40,188 nt of DNA, from positions 1 through 40,188 of the forward strand of contig AJWJ01000188.1 in NCBI GenBank assembly GCA_000277445.1, read 5' to 3'. Both the position numbers and the translations under genes were made by a program. Below, piece by piece: positions 15,526-25,582 of the stretch. The first letter of the stretch is position 1; each line of letters opens with the position of its first letter. The notes beneath the pieces were generated by a model, which worked only from the letters and a program-made list of their open reading frames with translations, ran no database searches and had not been told where the DNA came from. The stretch comes from Polysphondylium violaceum. Its lineage: Eukaryota; Evosea; Eumycetozoa; Dictyosteliales; Dictyosteliaceae.

Positions 15526-16716
15526 TTAATTTGTTTCCTGTTGTTGTTCACCTCCATCTAAGCCAAACATAATTTGATCTGGAAATTCTGAACCTCTAAC
15601 TCTAATACTAAAGCATACTATTATTATAAATGTATACATTATTAATAACTTGAGATAATTTTATGTAAATAAAGAGTACATACATTTCTCAATCTTTTTT
15701 AAACTTTCATCAATTAAATTTAATTTTGAATTCAAATCACGGTTTAAATGACATAATGAAAAACCAGAATGAATGACTCTAACAAAATCACAAATTTGAT
15801 AACAATCATCATACTTTTTCTGAGTAGTCGAATTTGTAGAATATCTCATTAATTCACCAGTTAAATCTGCTAATCCTAAATAATAATCTTCCATTGAAAT
15901 TGAAAATTGACCCAAACTCTAAATGTTTTCTTTAATGTTAACATAAAAAGTAATAATAATCTAATAATCTATCATAATTATAGTTACCTCTAGTTTTAAA
16001 GATTCTTTTATAGAATTATGAATATAATCCAAAGGTATTAAAGTACCATTCTCTAAAAAGTATAAAAATGAAAAGGACTCGATATATTCTTGAACACCCC
16101 ATGTAAAGCTTCTTTGAAATTTCCAATACTCTTGATTATTCAACTCTGTAATAATCGTTCCAAATAATAAATGGATTTTATCCAAATCTTCTTTGGCCTG
16201 TACAATAATATCTTGTTTATTTTCCCAACATGCTCTATTATTAGTGTGTCGCAAAGATTAATTAGTGTTTGTTTTCTTTAAAATGTGAATTACTAACAAT
16301 AGTATACCTTTGTAATAACGATATTAATCTTTTACTTGAAATTGTTATATCTCTACTTATTTTAACTATTCTTTCTCTTCTATCATTCTATTGTACGTTG
16401 AGTTGATTACATTGGTTATTAATAAATATCATAAAATATATTAAATGTATGCAACACATACATCTTCATCCAGCTTTTGTGAAAAACCTTTAAATAGTGA
16501 TATTATTTCTGTATCCTTTATTTGTGACTCTAAACTAGCTGTATCTTTACTATTGTTGTTATTTCTATTATTGTTATTATTATTATTATTATTAAACTTC
16601 ATTCTTTTATCTAAAAATTGTATAGATCATTGATTAATATTAAACACCTTTAGAGATCCTACCTATAACCTACCCGAATCGTTATTGTTGTTATTATTGT
16701 TAAATCTCTTTGACAT
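15526..16716 (-). CDS. tsnax: Translin-associated factor X (Trax), catalytic subunit of C3PO
   Basis: Endoribonuclease subunit that, with translin, forms the C3PO complex acting on siRNA passenger strands and pre-tRNA fragments. Six exons: 16716-16674, 16610-16462, 16387-16308, 16234-15988, 15918-15684, 15617-15526 (introns 63-74 nt), 281 residues against 290 in human. Family landmarks run in order: LFKGFSQKLDED, RRERIVKISRDITISSKRL, GVQEYIESFSF, MEDYYLGLADLTGELMR and, across the last intron, RVRGSEFPDQI. The acidic residues of the C3PO active site (the glutamates in QEYIES and the Asp/Glu of ADLTGE) are present, so the enzyme should be active. GVQEYIESFSF and RVRGSEFPD identify Trax and not translin. 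The N-terminus carries Asn tracts. The last acceptor was chosen (TAG at 15620-15618) because it restores the family's CYALKVRGSE-like segment. Confidence 0.92.
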
Positions 16717-16961
16717 TGTGCATATGAGTTATAAATAACAATAGAAAAAAAAATTTATTAAAAAAAAATAATAAATTTCATTTTGATGATCTTCACACCA
16801 CTTGATCAGATATGTAATAATTAGAAATAAACAAATCATATGATCTATTGCTTTTAATCAACACCTCAATCTTTATTCGATTCATCACACTCACACCCAT
16901 AATTTTGAAAAAAATAAAAATATTTAGATTTTTGTTCTTGTTGCATGACATTTTCATAATC

Positions 16962-17050
16962 GCTGGGATGAGCCGATGTCTGGGGACAGGTGTAGACTTC
17001 AAATCTATAGCCCACGAAAGTGGGAGGGGTTCGATTCCTCCTTCTCAGTG
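16962..17050 (+). tRNA. tRNA-Sec (anticodon TCA)
   Basis: 89-nt selenocysteine tRNA that reads UGA in selenoprotein mRNAs. The acceptor stem pairs 16962-16968 (GCTGGGA) with 17043-17049, ending in discriminator G17050. The D arm is TGTC-TGGG-GACA. The anticodon loop CTTCAAA (16997-17003) carries TCA at 16999-17001, flanked by GTAGA/TCTAT. A long variable arm, CCCAC-GAAA-GTGGG (17011-17024), and a T arm with GGTTCGATTCC (B box) follow, then a TTTT polymerase III terminator at 17051-17054. The TCA anticodon, long variable arm and about 90-nt length are diagnostic; layout and loops parallel human tRNA-Sec closely. There is no intron. It sits in the Trax promoter side region with no protein gene overlapping it. 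Confidence 0.95.
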
Positions 17051-18037
17051 TTTTAGATGGAAAATATTACTCTATCTTGAAATGAATGTTTATATTTTGC
17101 ATAACCTATTCACTAATTTGATGTTTAAAACACTATTCACAATACTCACTAAACAACTTTATTTTGTCTAACTTCAAATCAATAAATTTGATAAAGTCCA
17201 CACAAGATCTCCCTGAGCAATGAAAATGGTGAATCTAACCAAGTAAAAAACTCTGATTTCTTTTTTTAGTAGTCTCACATCCACAATGTAACCTAGTAAA
17301 TGAAAAGTCAAAGGTTATATCAAATGAAAATTAAAAAAAAAAAAAAAAAGACGCATATTTGGATTTGTTGAGTTATATAAATGTTTTTGTTTTTTTGGGG
17401 AAATTGTAATTTTATTAGTCTTTCCAATAAATGGGGGGGAGGGGAAGTAAAGGGATACAAGCACAAAACTAATGAATGTTGTCGGACAGTTTTTGAAAAA
17501 CATTTAATAAGAGATTCATGTATAATAAATTCTATTAACAATGAATCAGTATCGATGTTGTTCTTGTCAAGACATAAATAAAGAGAATAGTTGAAACCAA
17601 TGGTGGAATGCAGCGTTTCTCTAAATGACAGACGCATAGTTAGCTAACAGTATTCAAATCCACTGCTCTAAAAAAACATATGGTTAATGTAATTTGTAAA
17701 CGAGAGAGGATAGAATGGCGGGGGATATCACAGTAGTATATATAGATATTGAGGGAAAAGGGTGGAGGGGGGGAAGGGAGGGGTGCGGAAAAGGGCACAG
17801 TCGGAGCAAAGTTGAAAAAGGGAAAGTAAAACAAGTGGTGGGGCGAGGCGAATCGGAGGTGGTGGCGTTGTGCGCATGGGAATGAATAAACATAGAAAAA
17901 GAGAAAGGCTTAATAATGTCTAAATTGGAATGTGTACTAATAAAATACAAAACCATCTAGGGAGATAGAAAGCACAATTCAACTTTTGGAGATGTTTGAA
18001 TACTATTCTCTGGCACGACGAACCAATAAAAACCATT
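17051..18037. other. Intergenic region with G-rich tracts
   Basis: Nearly 1 kb between tRNA-Sec and the 3' end of the 588-residue gene. It is unusually purine-rich on the plus strand at 17420-17460 and 17690-17880, with two potential G-quadruplex motifs. Open frames here are short and reflect the skewed composition; I accept none of them. Confidence 0.6.
17753..17783 (+). other. Potential G-quadruplex tract
   Basis: At least five runs of three or more G separated by 1-4 bases (17753-55, 17760-62, 17767-73, 17776-78, 17780-83). This meets the usual G3-N(1-7) quadruplex pattern, and such a run is rare in this AT-rich genome. It lies about 255 bp beyond the stop of the 588-residue minus-strand gene, on its template strand. 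Confidence 0.6.
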
Positions 18038-18327
18038 TTAACATAAAAGGTTTTTAATGTCGGGAGTAACACAAATATTATTTGGTTTAAGAGTTACTTC
18101 CTTTACGCATGAGCTAAAGAGACGCCAGTCTACTTCTTTTTCATTTAAATCCAATTGTTGACCTTTGACAGAATCTTGACAAAACATCATAAAAGAATAG
18201 ATACCAAACAAGTGGGACAATGATTCTTTAAATGATGTAAAGCTATTGAATCTAGAGATATCAATCTTTTTATAAGATTCTTCGTTTTGAAGTTTACATT
18301 TAACAAAATTACTAGTATTATTTTCAA

Positions 18328-18373
<46 letters not shown>

Positions 18374-19804
18374 ATTTTTACTAATATTACTATTGTTGTT
18401 ATTATTTTGTTGATTACTATTATTTAATTTAAAACCAAAGAAATTATCAAATTGATTAATTGGTAATTTGTTGATATTGTTATAATTATTATTACTATTG
18501 TTATCGAAATTAAATGATGTTTTTGGTTTTTTTGAATCAGAAATTGGAGAAAAACTATTATTGTTTAAACCATTATCAGTTCTATCGTAATCGTTGTGAT
18601 AAACTTCATCGTCTCTCATCAATCTCTTTTTAGAGGCAGACAAGTTACGAATGATTTCTTCTTCAACATCTCTATAAGATGGAGATGAAGTAGGAGAAGA
18701 TTGTGAACTACTGGATGGAGAAATACCATTGTATTGTGGAATAAGGTTTTCTCTGGAATTTTGCAAGACACCAAATGTAATTGGCAATGGGAGTGATTGT
18801 GATTTTGGTGTTACATTTGGTGATGATCTTGATGAAATTGATGGTAAAATGAGTTGTTGTTGGAATGGTGCAAGTGTAAATGGTTGTTGTTGTGGTTGTT
18901 GCTGTTGATTACCATTATTGTTATAAGTGATTGGAAAAGTATAATTATAAGGGTGATCAGGTGTATGTGGTGATGATGGAGGTGACATTTGATAAGATAC
19001 AAAACTATTATTATGATTTATATTATTAGATTTATATTGTTGTTGTTGTTGTTGTTTTTGATAATTTGATTGTTGTTGTTTTTTATCCATTGAATTGGTA
19101 GAGTTTAATATTGGTGATGTATTTGAAGAAGAAGAGGAGGATGAGGAAGACAAAGAAGGTGAATTAATATTTAATGGAGAGAATTTCTTTTGAAGAATAA
19201 AAATGGTATCCATATTTCTTGTAAAAGAAAGATTTGCACGAAGTAAATTATTTTCAATATCTTTGAGAGAGGTACCCAATCTTTCGTGATTGTGAGCAAT
19301 CCATTCAGACAATGCAACATTTACCAAATTGATGTGATTCAATGCAACCAAACCATGTAATGGAGACACACCACAATCTTTTTGATTTGAATTGTTGTTG
19401 TTGTTGGTGTTGTTGGTGTTGTTGTATGAAGATACACTACCAACACTACTACTTAATGGACTCGAGTTTGGTGAAGATGGAGCAGAATCTGGTGAACTTG
19501 GTTGTTGATTGGCAGTGTTGTATTGAGTAGTAGCCCAATTGATAAAATGAAGAGAACTTAATCTGGCTTTGGATTTTTCATTGATCAATAAACGATAGCC
19601 TTCATGTCTTTTGGTCAAACGATTGAATCTACCTCTGAGGGTGGAAAGATTCACTTGGAAAAGAGTGGCCAAAGTTCTATCGGGAAAATAGATTGGTTCA
19701 CCGGCTTTATTACAAAAGTATTGGACCGTAACCAATTCATTGGACTTGCTAAGACTTATTTCATACTCTTGTACAAAAAGATCCTTTGTATCTGATTCTA
19801 CCAT
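18038..19804 (-). CDS. Unrecognised 588-residue Asn/Gln/Ser-rich protein, possibly nuclear
   Basis: Single-exon gene; family not recognised. Two ends look folded. Residues about 15-85 contain VQYFCNKAGEPIYFPDRTLA and FQVNLSTLRGRFNRLTKRHE, which could form a helix-turn-helix-like unit. Residues about 505-588 (FKESLSHLFGIYSFMMFCQD, EVDWRLFSSCVKEVTLKPN) look like a second domain. Between them are long Ser, Asn, Gln and Pro-rich tracts with SP motifs and basic clusters (ASKKRLMRDD, DSKKPKTSF) that could serve as nuclear signals. The large gene-free upstream region (3.8 kb, the longest in the window) is typical of developmentally regulated transcription regulators in this group. A DNA-binding role is therefore a reasonable guess but unproven. 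There is no signal peptide or membrane segment. Confidence 0.8.
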
Positions 19805-20540
19805 TTGTGTGTATATATATGTATTGTTGTTGTATGATTGGGAGGGAAATTATAATTGAAAGAGTCTTCTTTGAAGGTCTTTTTTTTGTTTTTTAGTTTA
19901 GAAAATATTCAAGATATTTGATAAACGTGGAATTGTTGTTGACACAGTGATACAATCAATTTAAAAAAAAAAAAAAAAATAAAAAAAAAGTTTTTATAGA
20001 AAGTGAGAGGAAAAACTTTTTAAGGAATCTTGAAAAATGAACTAAAGGACTTGGCCTCGTGTTGGTTGTTTGTTTGGTTGGTTGGTTGTTTTTGTTTGAT
20101 GACAAAAAAGTATTTATACTACTATTGTAAATGATGAATGAATAAATAATTAATTTAATAATTATAAATTTATAGATAAAATTATATATTAGTACTCTGA
20201 TGTATACAATATAGACTTCTTTAGATATTTAAAATTTTAATTATTTTTAAATATTTATTTTAAAACAAAAAAAAAACACACAGACACACACGCACACAGA
20301 CACACCAGCACAAGAAAATATATTTTGTTTTTTCAAAACACAAAGTTGGTGTGTGTTTAAAGGTAAAAGGGATTTAAATGGTCCTCGATTAAATTTTTTT
20401 ATAAAAAAAAAATAAAAAAATAAAAAAAGTAAAATTCTGCAATTGAAAAAAACGACAAACAAAACAGAAGAATGGCGACAAAATTAATTTTTTAAAAAAT
20501 AAAAAGTGGTCCCCAAGAACCCTGAAAAAAGTATAAAAAG

Positions 20541-20569
20541 AAAGAAGGCGGTGTGGAAAAGCCTTCTTT
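20541..20569. repeat. Inverted repeat AAAGAAGGC / GCCTTCTTT
   Basis: Perfect 9-bp arms at 20541-20549 and 20561-20569 with an 11-nt loop (GGTGTGGAAAA), directly after a TATA-like TATAAAAAG at 20532-20540. Confidence 0.75.
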
Positions 20570-22608
20570 TGTCGTGTGACGAATGAATGATATTTTAAAT
20601 AAAATATTTACAATAAAAAATCAAATCAAGAGGTTTTTGTTTTTGTTTTTGTTTAGTTTTAAAAATAAATAAATAAATAATGAGGTGTTGTTGTTGTTGA
20701 CTAATGGGATGGACTTTTTGTGTTTTGTGAATAAAGAGATTAATTTGAAAGAATGTGATGAAAAACTTTTTTTTTTTTCAAAAATAAATAATTAAATACA
20801 AATAATTAATTAAATATTATATGTGTGTTTGGTCTCCCTTATCCTAAATAGTTGAAATGATGATGTTGATGAGATGAAAAAGACTGAAAAATGTTGTTGA
20901 TTTGGGGGTGATTATTTCTACTACTACTCTTTTTAGTCACTCTATTTTAAAATAGGTGATACAAATTGTGAAATTGTGTTGCTTTAAACAAAAAGGAAAG
21001 AAAAAAAAAAACAACACACTGATTAAATTTAATCATATGTGTACCTCTTTTTTAGTAGCAGATGATGTTGTTGTTGTTCTTGTTATTAACAACAATATGA
21101 TGTGTGAATAGTGAACAAAGGGAGATCAATTGATTAAAAAAAAGAAAAAGTGATATCATTTGTGTACGAAATGTAGTAATAAAATAGGGGTGTTGATTGT
21201 GTGTGGGTGTGATAGATTGATTGGGTCATGGTAAAAGTTTAATTTATATAGGATCTACTAACTCACCTTTTGGTGTTTTGTGTGGGTGGGTGAGAGTGGA
21301 TGTTGCATTTCATTTGTTTGATATCAAACAAACAAACAAAAATCAATGTACCAAAATTGTTATTATTGACAATATTAATTGATTAACAAAATAATCTTTG
21401 ATTAGGTTAATCTTTCCTTGTTTGTCAAGTGGTAATAGTGGGAGTGGTGGGGTGATAGATGTAAAATTATATATCCTGGAAGGATTCATATTATGAGTAG
21501 CTGTGTGTGGGGGCAACTTTTTGAAAAACTAAATAAGATCAAATTGAGTTGCAAAAAAAAAAAAAAAAATACAGATCAAGAAATAAAAGTCAAATTAATT
21601 AATTGACAAACAAATGTGTTATTATTAACATTAAGGGGTTGCTACTTTGAAAATAAAAAACAAAAGGTAAAAGAAAAAAAAAAAAATGTAACCTTTTGTT
21701 AAATTAGGGAATGCAATGTTAAACGCCAACACCCACTTTGGTAAAGGAGGTGATGTTTAATTATTCAGAGTGAAAATAAAAAAAAAACAAAAAAAAAAAA
21801 AGAAGATCCCACACCCACTCCCACAGTGATCTCATCAAAACACAAAAATGATGAAATATGTGGGACCCTAATTGGGTTTTGTTGAAACAGATAATATGGC
21901 TTCCTAAAGAAACATATTATAATAATGAATTTAACAAACAGATAATAGTTGTTGTTGTGTTTTTTATATGTTGTGTGTGTATGCGTTTTTTAACAAACAA
22001 AACAACTCTTACTTTTGTCAATGCGTGTATGAGTTGCTTTTTTCTTTTTCGTTTACTACTTTAGATAAAAATAAATGGGGGTGATTTTAAAAAAAAAAAA
22101 CGTAGAATTAAATAAACAAAAACAAAATTTGGAAAAAAAAAAAATTAAAAAAAATACAAAAAAAAAATTTTTAAAAAAAGTGTGATGAGTTCAATCATCA
22201 AATATCATAAATCTATGAAAAATTACCTTTTAAAATATAATCTGTAGATTCTTTTGATTTTTGTGTGAGAGTGTGTATTTGTTATTATTGTGTGTTTGTG
22301 AATGTGTTGATTAATTGATTGATTGTTGATATTATAACTATGATTGTGTTGATAACTATTATACAAAAACACTGTGACCAATAAATATTATAGGTTGTAC
22401 AATGAATATGATTGATTGAGATATATAACTACTGATTGATTGTTTGGATTATTTATTATTATAATTTAAAGAAAATAAATGATCTATTTAATTTCAATAA
22501 ACAAACTTAATTAAAAGGAGGGGAAAAGAGATATTATACTCAAAAAAAAGAAGGGGAGTTTGGAAGAGGAGGGGGAGGGATAATTTAAATTAAATTTCTT
22601 GGTTGAAT

Positions 22609-22632
22609 ACCTGTTTTTTGTTTAAAACAGGT
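22609..22632. repeat. Inverted repeat ACCTGTTTT / AAAACAGGT
   Basis: Perfect 9-bp arms at 22609-22617 and 22624-22632 separated by 6 nt, in gene-free DNA. Confidence 0.75.
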
Positions 22633-22773
22633 AAATATAAATTGTGTATCTATTTAAATAATTTATTGGTCACACTACGACTACTAAAGAAAAAAATAAA
22701 AAAAAACAAAACAAAAACAACACCTTTTAGGATGTTTTAGAAAACAAAAAAAAGAAAAAAAAAAAATAAAAAT

Positions 22774-22847
22774 CAAGGTTCTTCCGGGGGATGCCCTTAA
22801 ACCTTGCACCAAATATGAAACCAGTGAGGAATTGTTTTTATTTCCTC
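22774..22847. repeat. Two adjacent GC-rich hairpins
   Basis: CAAGGTT (22774-22780) pairs with AACCTTG (22800-22806), enclosing an inner GGG-ATG-CCC. Twenty bases on, GAGGAA (22826-22831) pairs with TTCCTC (22842-22847). The block is much richer in GC than its surroundings and lacks an open frame. Confidence 0.6.
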
Positions 22848-23576
22848 GGGTGGAAAAATCTAAATGAAAAAAAAAAAGTATTTTTCAATTTTTTTAATTT
22901 TTATTTTTTTTAAATTTTCAATACATTGCACCAAAAAACAGATTCAGGATCCAAATCAACAAAAAAAAACAACAACAATAATGAGGTCACCCCTTCGTTT
23001 TCGAATCATTATGATATTGTCAGAGTGTGTGCTGTTTTTTACGAATGAGGCGGCGCATTTTTATTCCAAATGTTTTTCACACCCCCTCATACACAAAATA
23101 TCTCGTTGAGTGAGTGTCCATATTGTTCAAAAAAACATAGGATCCCAAATCGTGCTGGGTGTGTTTTTTTTTAATTTTTTTTGTTTAGTTTTTATAATTT
23201 TTTTCTCTAGTTTTCTGTGTCCTTCACATCATATCCACCATACTCGATAAAATATCGGAGCCCCGCTCTTTATGATAATTGGGAAAGTGGACCTTGTGGT
23301 TTTTTGCTGATTGGTACAGAGGTGTTGTTGTTATGTGTGATGTTATAATGATATTCATCTCATGGGGATATTATGTTGCATATAATTCGTTTGAATTGAT
23401 TGCGTGAGGATTAGTTTACTTCATTGGTTCATACCTCCACATTTTTCATTGTTTACTAATCAAAGAATTGCTTTTTTTAATTCAAGATATCGGAATAAAT
23501 CTAAATCAAAAAAATGTAAAAAAAAATAAAATAAAATAAAAGAATTTCTATTTATATTTTATTTATTTTAGTGAGA

Positions 23577-25101
23577 TCAAATACCTTGCATTTCAAAGTC
23601 AATATTAATAGGATCTTCATTGTTGGTATTTGGAATAGAGTTATCCATTTGTTGATTATTCATTTCCAAATTATTGTTGCTATTACTATAGTCTTCTACA
23701 GATATAGGTGCTGAATTATTTGTTGTATTATTTTCTTGAGTTGGTAAATTATTCATTTCATTGTTGGTATATACATTTCCATCAACCATTGTTATATCAC
23801 CATTATTATTCATATTTGGATTTTGATTTATATCTACATTAACATTATTATTGCCATCATTATTATGATCTATTTCTTGAATCACATTAAAGTTTTCATT
23901 ATTACTATTATTTACATCTTGAGGGATATTGGTATTGGTATTATCATCCATTTTAATATCCTCTGTATTATTATTTACTTGATTGCTATCATTATTATCA
24001 TTGAAATCTTGTTGTTGTTGTTGTTGATTTATATTTTCATTCACATTAACCTCTTGGGGAATATTTGTAATATTATTATCAATGATATTTGTACCTAAAC
24101 TATTATCTAAATTTGATGTATCTTGATTTGTTAAATTACTATTCTCTTGAATTTGATTATTCTCACTACCATCATATGTACTTTGATTATTCATGTCTTG
24201 AGTAGGTGTAGATGAAGTTGGCAAAAGAGGTGTGGTTGGTGTATTGATACTGGTTGTTTGAGTAGGTGTAGATATTGAGTTGGTAATATTGTTGTTATTA
24301 TTACTATTGCTATTAACAGCATTTATTGGTGGAGTTGTTGGTGTGCTTGTAGACATAGGTGTATGAGATGAGTTGTTATTGTAATTATTATTGGTAGGTT
24401 GAGTATTGGTTGTCATTGGTGTTGTAGGTGTTGTCGTAGAAGTAGTGGTTGTAGTTGTTGTATTTGAATTTGTTGTTGTAGACATAGTAGGAGGTGTAGT
24501 AGGAGTACTATTTATATTTTTGTTTGTTGTCTGTGGAGGAGTATTTGCAGTAGATAACAAAGGAGGAGATGTAATAACGGCAGTATTTGTTTGTATTTGA
24601 CCCATTAAAGCCTCCATATTTGCTTTGGCTTGTTTTATAGAGTTTAATCTTGAAACTAGAGAAGCAAATAAAGCCTCTGAATCTTTGCTTGCCGATCTAG
24701 GTATACTCATATTACTCATATTTGCAAACAATACATTTTGTTTATGAATTTCCTTTACAAAATAAAAAACATTAATATATATATACATAGATATTTAATG
24801 ATGATTTATCAATATCCACATATTATATACATACAATCATACCATAGACTTCATCACAAACAATTTCAAAATCTTCAATCTTTTGTGCCAATTCAAAACA
24901 ATATTCAGCTCTTTTGGCATCACTAATGATAATAGATAAGAGTTAGGTTTAAATGAATGTAATATCAATATGATTGGGTAAACCTCACCAATTCAATACT
25001 CACTCTGTACTTAGAACAACCTTTGTAGGATGTAATAGATTCTGTGCTATTTTTTGTTTGAGAATTCTAGGAATATTATCAATTGTAATAAAATTGCTCA
25101 T
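23577..25101 (-). CDS. 453-residue protein, possible Mediator Med29-like subunit
   Basis: Exons 25101-25004, 24922-24835 and 24752-23577 (introns 81 and 82 nt) give 453 residues starting MSNFITIDNIPRILKQKIAQ. Residues 1-115 form a conserved-looking helical domain: AKRAEYCFELAQKIEDFEIV then CDEVYGMIEIHKQNVLF, and LVSRLNSIKQAKANMEALMG. Residues 115-453 are Thr/Pro-rich and then Asn/Asp-rich low complexity with no folded domain. The spacing of Cys/Leu-rich helices (a helix ending near Cys-Asp-Glu, then a Lys/Ala helix with ANMEAL) loosely resembles Mediator subunit 29, and Dictyostelium Mediator subunits often carry such tails. That assignment is weak; a generic coiled-coil nuclear protein is equally possible. 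It shares a divergent promoter with pwp2. Confidence 0.8.
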
Positions 25102-25582
25102 TTTATTATATCATTTGAATTTGGTAATATAAAATAAAAAAAATTTGATCACAAAAATTTTTCAAGTATTTCAGTGTGTGATGAGATATAAATATATATA
25201 TACATCGAATTCGGTTCTACTTTTTATTTTAATTGTAAAAGAGTGGGGGACTTTATCTCTTTATCATTAGAGATAAAGATAATTGTTAATTGAAAGAGTA
25301 TTATTTCAACAATCTAAACACCCTAGAATTGGTTACAGCAAAGCTGATAATGAGAATATATTACTCTTAGCTTTTTTGATGTAATAAGATCTGGTAGTGA
25401 AATGTGTAATAATAATTTTTAACATGCACATCTATCGATTATCTCTGTGCATTACTATTATCTCAGAAGTTTTTTTTTTTAATTTTTTTTTTTAATTTTT
25501 TTTTTTTGACGACCGAAAATTTTCTTAAACGCTCGTCTTCTTATTCTAATAATAAGACGAGAGACAGAATAACAAATAAAAG
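25102..25582. promoter_or_regulatory. Divergent promoter region, Med29-like gene and pwp2
   Basis: 481 bp between two start codons on opposite strands. It contains an inverted repeat CTTTATCTCT/AGAGATAAAG near 25250-25280, three T runs at 25470-25507 next to the pwp2 side, and a hairpin in the probable pwp2 leader (25532-25561). Confidence 0.6.
25532..25561 (+). repeat. Hairpin in the pwp2 5' leader
   Basis: CTCGTCTT (25532-25539) pairs with AAGACGAG (25554-25561) around a 14-nt AT-rich loop, ending 21 bases before the pwp2 start codon. GC content is well above that of the surrounding DNA. Confidence 0.6.

Larger units (their letters stand above)
19805..23576. other. 3.8 kb gene-free region upstream of the 588-residue gene
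   Basis: No acceptable open frame on either strand. It contains an A16 run (19962-19979), CA-rich DNA (20275-20310), a TATAAAAAG box followed by a 9-bp inverted repeat (20532-20569), TG-rich stretches (20700-21300), an inverted repeat ACCTGTTTT/AAAACAGGT (22609-22632), and a patch of higher GC at 22770-23350 with two further hairpins. It probably carries the distal and proximal promoter of the minus-strand gene at 18038-19804. A non-coding RNA cannot be excluded. Confidence 0.5.

Noticed and set aside
17684-17956. 90-codon minus-strand open frame rich in Pro/Ser/His
   Set aside because: It is produced by the purine-rich G-run tract on the other strand and lacks any recognisable motif.
22981-23109. 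42-codon frame starting MRSPLRFRIIMILSE after a CAACAACAATA leader
   Set aside because: Short, no family, no splice extension found; the leader-like sequence alone is not enough.
25333-25341. TTACAGCAA resembles the conserved motif of Dictyostelium class I small RNAs
   Set aside because: Only nine of eleven bases match, no closing 5'/3' stem fits, and I see no upstream WCCCAYAA-type element.
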